This document shows, in pieces, positions 1-10,700 of a stretch of 64,000 nt of DNA. This DNA is from Muribaculaceae bacterium (GTDB taxonomy: Bacteria > Bacteroidota > Bacteroidia > Bacteroidales > Muribaculaceae). The stretch's first letter is position 1, and every line of letters starts with the position of its first letter. Under the pieces are notes generated by a model. That model was not told the origin of the DNA. It worked only from the letters and a program-made list of their open reading frames with translations, and did not search any database. The stretch lies in assembly GCA_017436845.1 (NCBI GenBank), contig JAFSCJ010000003.1:166440-230439 (forward strand). The letters run 5' to 3'. Position numbers and translations under genes: made by a program.

Positions 1-1110
1 TATGAATTATTGGCAGGGTGGAATTGGATTTCTGTTAATGTAGAGGATGAAAAAGTTTCAAATCTTCCAGTTTTGTTTGAAGAGGTGAAATCATCATTTG
101 ATAAGGCAATCAGTGTTAGTGAAGAACTATCTTATGATGAGCATAACGGATTTGTTGGAGAACTTTCAATGTTTAACGTCGCACGTGGATATAAGGTGAA
201 AATGTTGAAAGATGAAGTTATATCAATAAGTGGTAAGCAAAAGGATATGACAGTATCTCTTAATCCCGGATGGAATTGGATTGGTTATACTCCACAAGGT
301 GTTTTGCCTATTAAATCCGCTATAGACAGTTCTGTTGCAGAGTCTGGCGACATAATTATGGGACGTAATTCGTTTGCTATTTATGATGGAGAATCGTGGA
401 AAGGTACACTTGAATTATTAGAGCCGGGAATGGGATATATGTATTATTCTTCGTCGTTGAAATCATTTAATTATTCATTAACTGATGAAGAAACAGCAAT
501 TCCATCAATTGAACCAACTGTTTATGGAGAATGGGTGTGCAATCATATGCAATATCCTGATAATATGCCTGTGATTGTAGAAATTCATGATAAAAATGGC
601 AATGTTGTAAATCCTTCTCAATGTGTTATTGGTGCTTTTGTCGGGGATGAATGTAGAGGAATAGAACAGAATATTAATAGTTATAGTGTATCATTTTTAA
701 CTGTTCATGGAGATGTTAAAAATGAATCTGTATCATTCCAAATATATGATATTTCGACAAATACAATATATCTTGCAAAACAAACAGTCGGATTTGGAGA
801 TGCATTGGTTGGATCATTAGAGAGTCCGTTTGTATTGGAATATGGCGAGGTTTTAGGCGTTGACAATATCGTATATAATACAGAAATGTCGATATTCCCC
901 AATCCCGTAAAGGATATATTGAATATCAAAGGGGAATACACTTTGGCCTCAGTTAAAATTACAGATATGTCAGGAAAAGAAGTGATGTCTGTTTTAGAAA
1001 TGCCGGTAGTAGAAGGAATAGATGTATCTTCTTTAAATAATGGAATTTATTTAATAACAATTATTTCAGAGAATGGTAAAATCTATAAATCAAAGTTTGT
1101 AAAGGAATAA
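1..1110 (+). CDS. C-terminal part of a T9SS-secreted surface protein (5' end outside window)
   Basis: The reading frame is open from the first base, so this is the last 369 codons of a larger protein. Two copies of a GWNWI-containing repeat are visible about 83 residues apart (near bases 19 and 268). A beta-rich domain with two cysteines follows (about 515-840). The last 80 residues form a T9SS type A sorting domain: FPNPVKD near base 895, then alternating strands and the NGIYLI motif near base 1038, ending in KFVKE. Known family behaviour: such tails direct export across the outer membrane and are cleaved by the T9SS sortase. The enzymatic or binding role of the missing N-terminus cannot be inferred. 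It ends just before a strong bidirectional terminator. Confidence 0.85.
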   Translation, partial: YELLAGWNWISVNVEDEKVSNLPVLFEEVKSSFDKAISVSEELSYDEHNGFVGELSMFNVARGYKVKMLKDEVISISGKQKDMTVSLNPGWNWIGYTPQGVLPIKSAIDSSVAESGDIIMGRNSFAIYDGESWKGTLELLEPGMGYMYYSSSLKSFNYSLTDEETAIPSIEPTVYGEWVCNHMQYPDNMPVIVEIHDKNGNVVNPSQCVIGAFVGDECRGIEQNINSYSVSFLTVHGDVKNESVSFQIYDISTNTIYLAKQTVGFGDALVGSLESPFVLEYGEVLGVDNIVYNTEMSIFPNPVKDILNIKGEYTLASVKITDMSGKEVMSVLEMPVVEGIDVSSLNNGIYLITIISENGKIYKSKFVKE

Positions 1111-1130
1111 TATTTGAATATCTATATTGT

Positions 1131-1168
1131 AAAAAATAGCTTCTGAATTTTCAGAAGCTATTTTTTTA
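1131..1168. terminator. Bidirectional rho-independent terminator
   Basis: Perfect 16-bp arms at 1131-1146 and 1151-1166 with a 4-nt loop. The stem starts with an A-run and ends with a T-run, so it can terminate both the plus-strand surface-protein gene ending at 1110 and the convergent minus-strand maeB ending at 1187. Confidence 0.9.
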
Positions 1169-1186
1169 TGATGTATGATAACTTTT

Positions 1187-3484
1187 TTATTTGTCGAGGT
1201 TTTCAGAACAGCCGACTTTGCTGAGTACTGCAGCATCAAGGACAGCCATTGTTGTGAGATTGATAATATCTCGAACAGGAGAATCGACGCTGATGAAGTG
1301 TACCGGCTTGTTCAACCCGATTTGGATTGGTCCGATAGCTTCGCCAAGTCCCATTTCAAGCATCATGCGATAAGCTGTCTTAGCTGCGCTTAGATTAGGG
1401 AAAATCAACGTGTTAACATCTTTTCCATTCAGTTTATTGAATGGATAGGCCTTGTCTCTTAGCTCTTTGTTGAGTGCATAATGTACTTGCATTTCACCCT
1501 CAATTGGTAATTCGGGGAATTGTTCTTGCATTTTGGCAACAACATTATGAGCCATGCGACTTTCGTTATCTGTATTAGAACCGAAATTACTGAAAGAAAG
1601 CATAGCCATTATAGGCTCGTGGGCATAGTATTCAACGGCATATTTAGCCAAGCGAGCTATGTCATAAAGAGTTTCTTCATCTTTAACGTCGTTGATTGTT
1701 GTGTCGGCAAGGAAATATGTTCCACGCTTAGTGTTCATGATGTGCATTGTTGCAAAATGATTGTAGCATGGGCGTATTCCTACAACCTCTTTAGCAATGT
1801 CCCCGGTGTTGTGGCTACCTGAATAAGTTCCGGCTATAATGGCATCGGCTTCTCCTGTTTCAACCATCATCATGCCAAAGTAGTTGCGGTCAAACATCTT
1901 TTCAAGAGCTTCAGGATAGGTAACCCCATTGCGTTGATGCTTTTCTGCAAATTTGGTTGCATATTTATTGCGACGATCAGCTTCGCGGTCATGACGTAGG
2001 TTTACAATTTCCATACCCTCAATGCTGATACCAAGACGTATTGCACGTTTTTGTATCATCTCTTCGTTGCCAAGTAGTACAGGGATACAGATGCCTTCGT
2101 TGGCAGCTGAAACAGCAGCACGAAGCATGTTGTCAGTGTTTGCTTCAGAGAATACGACGCGTTTAGGATTGCGCTTAGCTTCTTCGGTAAAGCGACGCAT
2201 GAGTTTGTTGTCGCTACCCATCAAGTGACGAAGTTTATCGTTGTATGCTTCCCAATCTGTTATAGGGCGAAGAGCAACTCCTGATTCCATTGCTCCACGA
2301 GCTACAGCAGGTGCAACAGTTGTAATCAAACGTGGATCAAGGGGTTTAGGTAATATATAGTCAGGACCAAATTTGAGGTCTGTCATATTATAGGCTGCAT
2401 TTACGACTGACGGAACAGGCTGTTTTGCGAGTTCAGCAATAGCGCGAACGGCAGAAAGTTTCATTGCTTCGTTGATTGCTGTAGCTCCACAGTCAAGAGC
2501 TCCACGAAAGATATAGGGGAATCCCAATACATTGTTGATTTGGTTGGGATAGTCAGAGCGTCCGGTAGCAAAAATCAAGTCGGGACGAGAGGCGATAGCT
2601 TTGTCATAGGCAATTTCAGGATCAGGATTTGCAAGGGCAAATACGATAGGATTTTTTGCCATCGATTGTACCATTTCAGGAGTAACCACATCTTTAACTG
2701 ATAGTCCTAAGAATACATCGGCATCTTTCATCGCTTCTTCAAGAGTGTTGATGTCTCGATCAGTTGCAAATTCTTGCTTTTGCTTGTTTAGGTCGGTGCG
2801 TTTTTTGTTGAGAACCCCTTTGCTATCGCACATTACAATATTTTCAGGTTTGATGCCTAATGCAATATAAAGTCGTGTGCAAGAAACAGCTGCTGCGCCT
2901 GCTCCGTTTACAACAAGACGAGCTTCTTCAATTTTTTTGCTTTGGATTTCAAGGGCGTTCAAAAGTCCGGCGGCTGAGATTATGGCAGTACCATGTTGGT
3001 CGTCATGCATTACCGGAATATCACATTCATCTTTTAGTCTGTTTTCTATTTCAAAACATTCAGGAGCTTTAATATCCTCAAGGTTTATTCCTCCAAATGT
3101 TGGTGCAATAGCTTTTACTATTTGGATGAATTTTTCAGGATCTTTTTCGTTTACCTCAATGTCAAAACAATCTATACCTGCAAAAATTTTAAATAATAGA
3201 GCTTTTCCTTCCATTACAGGTTTACCTGCCATTGCCCCTATATCACCAAGTCCAAGAACGGCAGTTCCGTTAGAAATTACAGCAACGAGATTGCCTTTAT
3301 TGGTGTATTTATAGGCATCATGTGGATTTTGTTCTATTTCAAGACATGGGTATGCTACGCCGGGAGAGTAAGCTAATGCAAGGTCGTTTTGAGACGAATA
3401 AGGTTTAGTTGGGATAACCTCGGTTTTGCCCGGTTTACCTTCAAAGTGGTAATCCAGAGCCATTTCTTTTGTAACTTTTGGCAT
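1187..3484 (-). CDS. maeB: NADP-dependent malic enzyme with phosphotransacetylase-like domain
   Basis: Oxidative decarboxylation of malate to pyruvate with NADP reduction, cytoplasmic. The 765-residue length is typical of MaeB hybrids. The N-terminal malic domain carries AYSPGVAYPC (residues about 38-47) and the NLEDIKAPECFEIE segment; a Rossmann NAD(P) domain with VVNGAGAAA follows (about 190-200); residues about 430-765 match a phosphate acetyl/butyryltransferase domain, which in the E. coli enzyme is regulatory (acetyl-CoA inhibition) and not an active transferase. Start ATG at 3482-3484 gives the usual MaeB N-terminus. It is a single-gene unit, divergent from ilvA and convergent with the gene ending at 1110. 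Confidence 0.95.
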   Translation of the reverse strand: MPKVTKEMALDYHFEGKPGKTEVIPTKPYSSQNDLALAYSPGVAYPCLEIEQNPHDAYKYTNKGNLVAVISNGTAVLGLGDIGAMAGKPVMEGKALLFKIFAGIDCFDIEVNEKDPEKFIQIVKAIAPTFGGINLEDIKAPECFEIENRLKDECDIPVMHDDQHGTAIISAAGLLNALEIQSKKIEEARLVVNGAGAAAVSCTRLYIALGIKPENIVMCDSKGVLNKKRTDLNKQKQEFATDRDINTLEEAMKDADVFLGLSVKDVVTPEMVQSMAKNPIVFALANPDPEIAYDKAIASRPDLIFATGRSDYPNQINNVLGFPYIFRGALDCGATAINEAMKLSAVRAIAELAKQPVPSVVNAAYNMTDLKFGPDYILPKPLDPRLITTVAPAVARGAMESGVALRPITDWEAYNDKLRHLMGSDNKLMRRFTEEAKRNPKRVVFSEANTDNMLRAAVSAANEGICIPVLLGNEEMIQKRAIRLGISIEGMEIVNLRHDREADRRNKYATKFAEKHQRNGVTYPEALEKMFDRNYFGMMMVETGEADAIIAGTYSGSHNTGDIAKEVVGIRPCYNHFATMHIMNTKRGTYFLADTTINDVKDEETLYDIARLAKYAVEYYAHEPIMAMLSFSNFGSNTDNESRMAHNVVAKMQEQFPELPIEGEMQVHYALNKELRDKAYPFNKLNGKDVNTLIFPNLSAAKTAYRMMLEMGLGEAIGPIQIGLNKPVHFISVDSPVRDIINLTTMAVLDAAVLSKVGCSENLDK

Positions 3485-3561
3485 AATTGTTTTTCTTAGA
3501 ATCTTGTACTATATCAAGAACAATAAACATTGCGTTATTGTTGCTTTTGGAAAATTAGGTG

Positions 3562-3569
3562 CAAATGTA
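3562..3569 (-). promoter_or_regulatory. -7 promoter element for maeB
   Basis: The plus strand reads CAAATGTA, which is TACATTTG on the minus strand and matches the Bacteroidetes TAnnTTTG consensus. It lies 78 bp upstream of maeB. No clear -33 TTTG at the right spacing, so support is partial. Confidence 0.5.
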
Positions 3570-3762
3570 ATAATTATAAATTTATTTTGCGTTATGCTTT
3601 TGTGAAATATTTTGATAAAATGATGCTTTTTTGTGCTAAATTTTACGAAATGGAGATTGGAACTTAATTAAACATTGCAAATTGTTAGTTTTCTGTTGTA
3701 AAAGATTGGTCGCATAACTGAAAAATATTAGGCAAATAGTGATTAAAACAAATAAATCATTG

Positions 3763-3770
3763 TATTTTTG
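3763..3770 (+). promoter_or_regulatory. -7 promoter element for ilvA
   Basis: TATTTTTG matches TAnnTTTG and lies 18 bp before the ATG at 3789. A possible TTG start at 3768 sits inside this element, so it would not be transcribed; this decides the ATG start. It also implies a very short leader. Confidence 0.55.
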
Positions 3771-3788
3771 TGCCAAAATAATTACACC

Positions 3789-4985
3789 ATGCTTGAGTTA
3801 AGTGAAATATATCGTGCGGCTCATGTGTTGAAATCAGTAGCCCGACACACAGATTTGATTGCATCGCCTAAAATCAATCCATTAGGTCAGATATATCTTA
3901 AACCAGAAAATTTACAATACACCGGCTCTTTCAAGTTGAGAGGAGCCTATTATATGATTTCTCAGCTGTCTGATGAGGAAAAATCTAAAGGCGTTATCGC
4001 TTGCTCAGCCGGAAATCATGCTCAAGGTGTGGCATTAGGAGCCACTCGCAATGGTATTAAATCACTTATTTGTCTTCCGGCAGGGGCTCCTATCTCTAAG
4101 GTTGAAGCGACAAAAGGTTATGGAGCTGAAGTGTGTTTAGTGCCCGGAGTGTACGATGATGCTTATAAGAAAGCTTTGGAGCTACAAGCAGAACATGGAT
4201 ATACGCTCATTCATCCATTTGACCATCCACAAGTGATTGCCGGACAAGGAACTATAGGACTTGAGATATTGGATGATATGCCGGATGTAGATGCAGTGGT
4301 TGTTCCAATTGGTGGAGGTGGACTAATATCGGGAGTTGCTTATGCAATAAAGTCATTAAAACCTAATGTTAAAATTTATGGCGTGCAAGCAGAAGGAGCT
4401 CCGAGTATGGTAAAATCGCTTGAAAGTGGACACATCCTTCGCCTTTCTGATGTTTCAACTATTGCCGATGGTATTGCTGTTAAGGAACCGGGGGTAAATA
4501 CATTTGATATATGTCAAAAGTATGTAGATGAGGTGGTTACAGTTTCTGAAGATGAGATAGCTGCGGCTATATTAGCCTTGATAGAACAGCAAAAACTTGT
4601 GGCAGAAGGAGCAGGGGCTGTATCGGTCGCAGCTGCAATGTTCGATAAAATTCCTATTGAGGGAAAAAAGGTTGTGTGTGTCGTTTCAGGAGGAAATATA
4701 GATGTAAATTTCTTGAATAGAGTAATTACTCGAGGCTTGACAAAAAGTGGACGAAATTGCTCGTTTACCATCAAACTATATGACAAGCCTGGGCAATTGT
4801 CGGCTGTATGTAGTATCATTGCTCGTCTTGGAGGAAATATCATATCGGTAAATCATGAACGAACAAATGCTGGCACGCATATCGCAGGATGTACTATCAG
4901 AGTTACATTGGAAACTCGCAATGTGGATCACATCGCTACGATTTTGGCTGGATTGACCGATGCCGGTTATGAGGTGATTGATTAG
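3789..4985 (+). CDS. ilvA: Threonine ammonia-lyase (threonine dehydratase)
   Basis: PLP-dependent deamination of threonine to 2-oxobutanoate, the first step towards isoleucine; cytoplasmic. The 398-residue protein has the PLP lysine in GSFKLRGAYY (Lys49), the phosphate-binding GGGGL loop (about residue 180) and a C-terminal ACT-type regulatory domain (about 320-398, with KPGQLSAVCSIIARLGGN). This single-ACT form of about 400 residues is shorter than the E. coli biosynthetic IlvA (514 residues, two ACT-like domains). It could therefore be a catabolic-type enzyme by length, but an ACT domain suggests allosteric control. No ilv/leu neighbours are present. The ATG start was chosen because an upstream TTG overlaps the promoter. 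Confidence 0.92.
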   Translation: MLELSEIYRAAHVLKSVARHTDLIASPKINPLGQIYLKPENLQYTGSFKLRGAYYMISQLSDEEKSKGVIACSAGNHAQGVALGATRNGIKSLICLPAGAPISKVEATKGYGAEVCLVPGVYDDAYKKALELQAEHGYTLIHPFDHPQVIAGQGTIGLEILDDMPDVDAVVVPIGGGGLISGVAYAIKSLKPNVKIYGVQAEGAPSMVKSLESGHILRLSDVSTIADGIAVKEPGVNTFDICQKYVDEVVTVSEDEIAAAILALIEQQKLVAEGAGAVSVAAAMFDKIPIEGKKVVCVVSGGNIDVNFLNRVITRGLTKSGRNCSFTIKLYDKPGQLSAVCSIIARLGGNIISVNHERTNAGTHIAGCTIRVTLETRNVDHIATILAGLTDAGYEVID

Positions 4986-5109
4986 CATAATTTCTATTTT
5001 AGTTATTGTTTAGTGGGATAAATTGCTTGTATTTCGCCTAAAGGTGGAATATGTTGTCTTTTTTTGCTTTTTTAAATAATGTAGATTATTTAGAAAGAGT
5101 AATAAATTG

Positions 5110-5117
5110 TAAATTTG
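5110..5117 (+). promoter_or_regulatory. -7 promoter element of the RND efflux operon
   Basis: TAAATTTG, a full match to TAnnTTTG, 51 bp before the TolC-like gene. No good -33 TTTG found 19-21 bp upstream. Confidence 0.55.
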
Positions 5118-5168
5118 TACCTCGTTTTTTTACGAAAAATAAAATAACAATTATTCTTAATATAATTT

Positions 5169-6623
5169 ATGAGATATCAGTCTTTTAAAGCAATGATTTT
5201 GGCTTTAGCGATTGCGTCTCCGGTAAGTGTGTTTTCCCAGGAGACAATTTTGTCTGACACTCTTGCTTTGTCGCTGGATAAATGTATCGCTATTGCATTA
5301 AATGAAAACCCAACCATTAAGGTTGCAGACATGGAAATTAAACGTGTCGATTATTCAAAGAAAGAAATCATAGGTCAACTACTACCTACGATTAGTTTTG
5401 ATGCATCATATAATCGCACTCTGAAAAAACAGGTTGCCTATATGAATATGGATGCATTTAAAGGTTTAGGTAGTTTGGGAGGTGGCTCTTCTTCAGAAGA
5501 AGGAGCAACCGATGAGTCGGCAACAGAATCAGCAACAAGCAAAAGTAGTGGTGGCGGTATCAAAATGGGATTGGATAACTCATATTCCTATGGTTTTTCT
5601 GCGTCAATGCCTCTGATTGCACCGCAATTATGGAAATCATTGAGTCTTAGCAATACTCAAATTCTTCAAAATGTAGAATCGGCTCGTAAGTCTCGTTTAT
5701 CATTGATAAGTCAAGTGAAGAATGCCTATTATGCATTGTTGCTTGCCGAAGATTCCTATAATGTGATTCTTGAAAGCTATGAAAATGCCAAGTTTAATCA
5801 TGAGGTATATCAAAAGAAATATCAAGTGGGGGCTGCTTCGGAATATGATGTGTTACGTTCTTCTGTTGCTATGAAAAATGTTGAGCCGGAACTCGCTCAA
5901 GCTGAAATAGCAATAAAACAAGCCCGCTTGCAACTTGAAATCTTGATGGGAGTGGATGTAACAATCCCTATTAAAACAACTACAAAACTTGCCGATTATG
6001 AAAATACAATGTATGACAATACATTGTCGTTAAGTCGATCAATTGTTGATAACAGCGATTTACGTATGTTGGATATTCAGACAAAGACATTGAAAGATGC
6101 ATTGTCGGTACAGAAAATGTCATTGTTGCCAACACTTGCTCTTGTTGCAAATTATAATTGGACATCGTCAACAAATGGCACTCCGTTTAAAGATATGATA
6201 TGGAATCCCTATTCTGTAGTGGGAGTAACCTTGTCAATCCCCATATTCCAAGGTGGACAACGCTACTCTCGCATCAAGCAAGCTTCTATACAAGTTCAAG
6301 AAATGAAATGGCAACGTGAAAATCTTGAACGTACATTAAATATGCAGGTGGATGTTGCGATAGACAATATCCAGATGAATGTTAAGCAAATAGCATCAAA
6401 TTCTGAAAGTGTTGCACAAGCTGATAAGGCTCACTCAATAATGGAGAAGAGCTTTGAAATTGGTGCGGCATCTTATCTTGATTTGAGAGATTCTGAACTC
6501 GCACTCACTCGCGCTCGACTTGCTTACTATCAATCAATATATAATTATCTCGTGGCAAACAGCAATCTCGAATTGCTATTGGGAAATGCCGATATTGAGA
6601 AATATTCAAATTTGAACGAATAA
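5169..6623 (+). CDS. TolC-family outer-membrane efflux channel
   Basis: Outer-membrane exit duct of a tripartite RND efflux system. 484 residues with a signal peptide ending at VFSQ (residue about 24). Two repeated halves are visible, each with long amphipathic helices, as in outer membrane efflux protein (OEP) families: KNAYYALLLAEDSYNVI and the second copy near ARLAYYQSIYNYL. An unusually Gly/Ser/Glu/Thr-rich stretch at residues about 98-136 falls where the first extracellular beta-hairpin loop is expected. First gene of the operon; 22 bp precede the adaptor gene. Substrate unknown. Confidence 0.92.
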   Translation: MRYQSFKAMILALAIASPVSVFSQETILSDTLALSLDKCIAIALNENPTIKVADMEIKRVDYSKKEIIGQLLPTISFDASYNRTLKKQVAYMNMDAFKGLGSLGGGSSSEEGATDESATESATSKSSGGGIKMGLDNSYSYGFSASMPLIAPQLWKSLSLSNTQILQNVESARKSRLSLISQVKNAYYALLLAEDSYNVILESYENAKFNHEVYQKKYQVGAASEYDVLRSSVAMKNVEPELAQAEIAIKQARLQLEILMGVDVTIPIKTTTKLADYENTMYDNTLSLSRSIVDNSDLRMLDIQTKTLKDALSVQKMSLLPTLALVANYNWTSSTNGTPFKDMIWNPYSVVGVTLSIPIFQGGQRYSRIKQASIQVQEMKWQRENLERTLNMQVDVAIDNIQMNVKQIASNSESVAQADKAHSIMEKSFEIGAASYLDLRDSELALTRARLAYYQSIYNYLVANSNLELLLGNADIEKYSNLNE

Positions 6624-6645
6624 AAATTAAAAGAACAATTATATC

Positions 6646-7677
6646 ATGCACACAAAGAAAACTATCATCAGAACATTTTCATCGATGTGTTTTGCTGTAG
6701 CTCTCGTAGCATGCGGCTCAGGTGAAAAAGAAGCAGCCACAACTGCTGTTGTGGAAGAACTTCCCAAAGTAGAAATCCAGAAAGTATATTCTCAAGATGT
6801 TAATCAGATTGCTGAATACACTGCAACAGTAGAAGCCTATAAGACAAATAATATAACAACATCTACCCCTAACCGCATTAAAGATATTCTTGTAGATGTC
6901 GGCTATAAGGTGTCGAAAGGTCAAAAAGTAGTTGTCCTTGACAATGTGAATATAGAGCAATTAAAAGTGCGTCTTGATAATACCGAACGTGAGTACAATC
7001 GTGCAGTTGAATTATTGAACATTGGAGGAGGAACGCAACAAGCTGTTGATCAATTAAAAACAGAACTTGACGCCGCTCGTCGCCAATACGAAAACATGGT
7101 GGAAAATACCGTACTTGTTTCGCCTATAAATGGTGTTGTAACAGCTCGCAACTATGATCCCGGAGATATGACCGGCGGAGATCCTATATTGACTATCGAA
7201 CAATTACGCCCTGTAAAAGTGCTTGTAAATGTATCTGAAGGAGAATTTACTAAAGTACGCAAAGGAATGAAGGTTGATATCAAACTTGATGTATATGGTG
7301 ATGAAGTATTTACAGGAACAGTTTCGTTGATTCACCCAACAATCGATCCTGAAACTCGCACATTTACAGTTGAAATTGATATCATGAATAATGACGAGCG
7401 TGTTCGCCCCGGTATGTTTGCTCGAGTAATTATGAACTTTGGAACATCAAATCGTGTCGTTGTTCCTGATCGCGCTATTGTTAAACAAACAGGCTCCGGT
7501 GACAAATATGTATATGTTTATAAAGATGGTAAAGTGTCATTTGATAAGGTTGAACTCGGACAACGCCTTGATAATGCCTATGAAGTAATTTCAGGTGTTG
7601 AAAGTGGAGCTGATGTTGTAATCAATGGACAATCTCGTCTCGCAAATGGTGTTGAGGTTGAGCTAATAAAGAAATAA
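6646..7677 (+). CDS. RND efflux periplasmic adaptor (membrane fusion protein), lipoprotein
   Basis: Links the inner-membrane pump to the TolC-like duct. 343 residues. N-terminus has a lipobox (LVAC, Cys at residue 23) after a hydrophobic segment, so a lipid-anchored adaptor like AcrA. Barrel-sandwich hybrid halves flank a short coiled coil (about 100-145, with ERE and AARRQYENM), then the typical SPINGVVTARNYDPGDM motif and beta-barrel/membrane-proximal domains (to 343). Sits between channel and pump genes with gaps of 22 and 35 bp. Confidence 0.93.
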   Translation: MHTKKTIIRTFSSMCFAVALVACGSGEKEAATTAVVEELPKVEIQKVYSQDVNQIAEYTATVEAYKTNNITTSTPNRIKDILVDVGYKVSKGQKVVVLDNVNIEQLKVRLDNTEREYNRAVELLNIGGGTQQAVDQLKTELDAARRQYENMVENTVLVSPINGVVTARNYDPGDMTGGDPILTIEQLRPVKVLVNVSEGEFTKVRKGMKVDIKLDVYGDEVFTGTVSLIHPTIDPETRTFTVEIDIMNNDERVRPGMFARVIMNFGTSNRVVVPDRAIVKQTGSGDKYVYVYKDGKVSFDKVELGQRLDNAYEVISGVESGADVVINGQSRLANGVEVELIKK

Positions 7678-7712
7678 TTATTATTCAATAACAAGAAAAC
7701 AATAATTAAAAT

Positions 7713-10700
7713 ATGAGTATATATTCAAGTGCGGTAAAACGCCCTATCATGACCACGTTGTGTTTCGTGGCAGTAACGATTATGGGGCTTTTCTCGCTAT
7801 CAAGATTGCCTATTGACTTGTTGCCTGATATAGAGACTAATACTATATTGGTAATGACAACATATGATGGCGCGAGTGCCCAAGATATTGAGCAGAATGT
7901 AACACGTCCGCTCGAAAATACATTGAACTCGGTAGAACATCTGAAGCACATCTCATCAAAATCGCGCGAAAATATTTCGGTGATAACACTTGAATTTGAA
8001 TTTGGTTATGATATTGACGTATTGACAAATGATGTGCGTGATAAACTTGATATGATTTCAAGTTATCTCCCTGATGATGCTCAAACACCCATAATCTTCA
8101 AGTTTAGTACAGATATGATTCCTATCATGCTTCTATCTGTTCAAGCAGAGGAAAGTATGCCAGGACTGTATAAAATTCTTGATGATGCGGTAGCTAATCC
8201 ATTGGCGCGTGTCGATGGAGTAGGTTCGGTGTCTATATCAGGTGCTCCTAAGCGCGAGATACATATTTATGTAGATCCGGTGCGTCTTGAAGCATATAAT
8301 CTTTCAATTGAGACAATATCATCTTTGATTGCTGCTGAAAACCGTAATATCCCCGGTGGTGTGTTTGATATTGGCTCTGATACTTATTCATTGCGTGTGC
8401 AAGGCGAGTTTGACACACCTGAGCAGATGCGCAATATCGTGGTAGGTTCAAAAGATGGAAAAAATATCTATCTTCACCAAGTGGCTCGCATTGATGACTC
8501 TCTTGAAGAACGTGCACAAAAAACTCATACTGATGGTAAAAAAGGTGCAATGATTATTATCCAAAAGCAATCAGGAGCTAATTCTGTTGAGATTTCAAAT
8601 AAAGTGCTTGAAATGCTTCCGGATTTACAAAAACGTTTGCCATCAGATGTTAAACTTGGTATGATTGTCGATACATCGGAAAATATCAATAATACAATCG
8701 ATTCTCTTGTTGAGACTGTGTTGTATGCGTTGTTATTTGTCGTGATTGTGGTGTTCTGTTTCCTTGGGCGCTGGCGTGCGACAATGATTATTTGTATCAC
8801 AATACCTATTTCATTGATCGCATCATTCATCTATTTGGCAATGACAGGGACGAGCTTGAATATTATTTCGCTTTCTTCTTTGTCAATATCAATTGGTATG
8901 GTTGTAGACGATGCGATTGTGGTACTTGAAAACGTAACAACGCACATTGAACGAGGTAGCGATCCCAAGCAGGCGGCTATTCATGGTACAAACGAAGTAG
9001 GTATTTCGGTAATTGCATCTACATTGACGCTTATTGCTGTATTCTTCCCATTGACACTTGTTACAGGTATGACAGGTGTATTGTTCCGTCAACTTGGTTG
9101 GATGGTAACAATCATGATGATTATTTCAACGACATGTGCATTGTCATTGACACCAATGCTTTGTTCTCAATTATTACGTAAAGGGGTTAAACATGGAAAA
9201 GTATATACAATATTCTTTACACCAATAAACAAAGCGTTGGATGCCCTTGACCGAGCTTATGGACGTTCATTGAACTTTGTTGTTACACATAAAATATCAT
9301 CAATAATTGTGTGTACTGCAATTTTTATTTTGTCTATTTTCTTATTACGTTTTGTGGGAACAGAGTTCTTCCCCACACAAGATAATGGACGTCTTGGAGT
9401 GTCTCTTGAGTTGCCTATTGGTACTCGAGTAGAGATTGCTGATGAGGTAACAGCACGCTTGGCAAATGAGTGGCGTGAGAAGTATCCCGAAATCAAGGTT
9501 CTGAATTATACAACAGGTCAAGCATCAAGTGATAATACTTTTGCTTCTTTGCAAGATAATGGCTCGCATATCGTGTCAATGAATATTTCTCTTGTAGACC
9601 TTGATGAACGTGAACGTGGTATTACTGAAATTGCTCAATTGATGCGCGAGGATCTTAAAAATTATCCTGAATTTAAGAAACAACAAGTAAATGTTGGTGG
9701 TAGCCGTGGAGGCGGAATGGGGGGACAATCAACAATCGATTATGAAATTTATGGTTATGACTTTGAAGAGACTGACTCAGTTGCTCAACAATTAAAACGT
9801 ATTCTTCAAGGAATAAAAGGAACTGCTGATATTATAATATCACGCGCTGACTATCAGCCGGAATATCAAGTGGATTTCGATCGTGAAAAATTGGCAATTT
9901 ATGGATTGAATTTGCAAACAGCAGCAACATATCTTCGTAATCGCATTAATGGTAGTTTGGCTTCTCAATATCGTGAAGATGGAGAAGAATATGATATTAA
10001 GGTGATGTATGCTCCTGAGCATCGTACATCAATCTCAGATATCGAGAATATACTCATTTATAGCCCTTCGGGAAAGGCAGTGCGTGTGAAAGATGTTGGT
10101 AAGGTTGTAGAACGTTTCTCTCCTCCGACAATCGAACGAAAAGACCGCGAACGTATTATTACCGTATCTACTGTTATTGCAGATGTTCCAATGAGTGAAG
10201 TTGTCGCTGCATCACAAGCCGAAATCGATAAAATGGATATTCCTGCCGGTATTAATATTGAGTTATCAGGTAGCTATGAGGACCAACAAGAGGCCTTTGG
10301 CGACTTGTTGATGCTCGGCTTGCTCATTATTATCTTAGTATATATTGTGATGGCAGCTCAGTTTGAATCTTATGTATATCCTGGTATTATTATGACATCA
10401 TTGCCATTTGCATTTACCGGTGTATTCTTGTTGTTATTCTTGACAGGGCATAACCTAAATGTAATGTCAATGATTGGAGCCATCATGTTGATTGGTATCG
10501 TAGTTAAGAATGGTATTGTGTTGATTGACTATATTTCGCTTAACCGTGAGCGTGGAATGTCGATACGTACGGCAGTTGTTAATGGAGGTGAATCTCGTCT
10601 TCGTCCTATCATTATGACAGCATTGACAACCATTCTTGGTATGGTGCCTATGGCAATTAGTACAGGGCAAGGAGCAGAAATGTGGCAACCGATGGGCGTC

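Larger units (their letters stand above)
3485..3788. other. Divergent maeB/ilvA intergenic region (304 bp)
   Basis: AT-rich, with no open frame of note. It holds a minus-strand -7 element for maeB and a plus-strand -7 element for ilvA, listed separately. I see no convincing riboswitch or attenuator hairpin in the 226 bp around them. Confidence 0.6.

Noticed and set aside
3768..3788. TTG start for ilvA
   Set aside because: It overlaps the -7 promoter element, and the family N-terminus fits the ATG at 3789.
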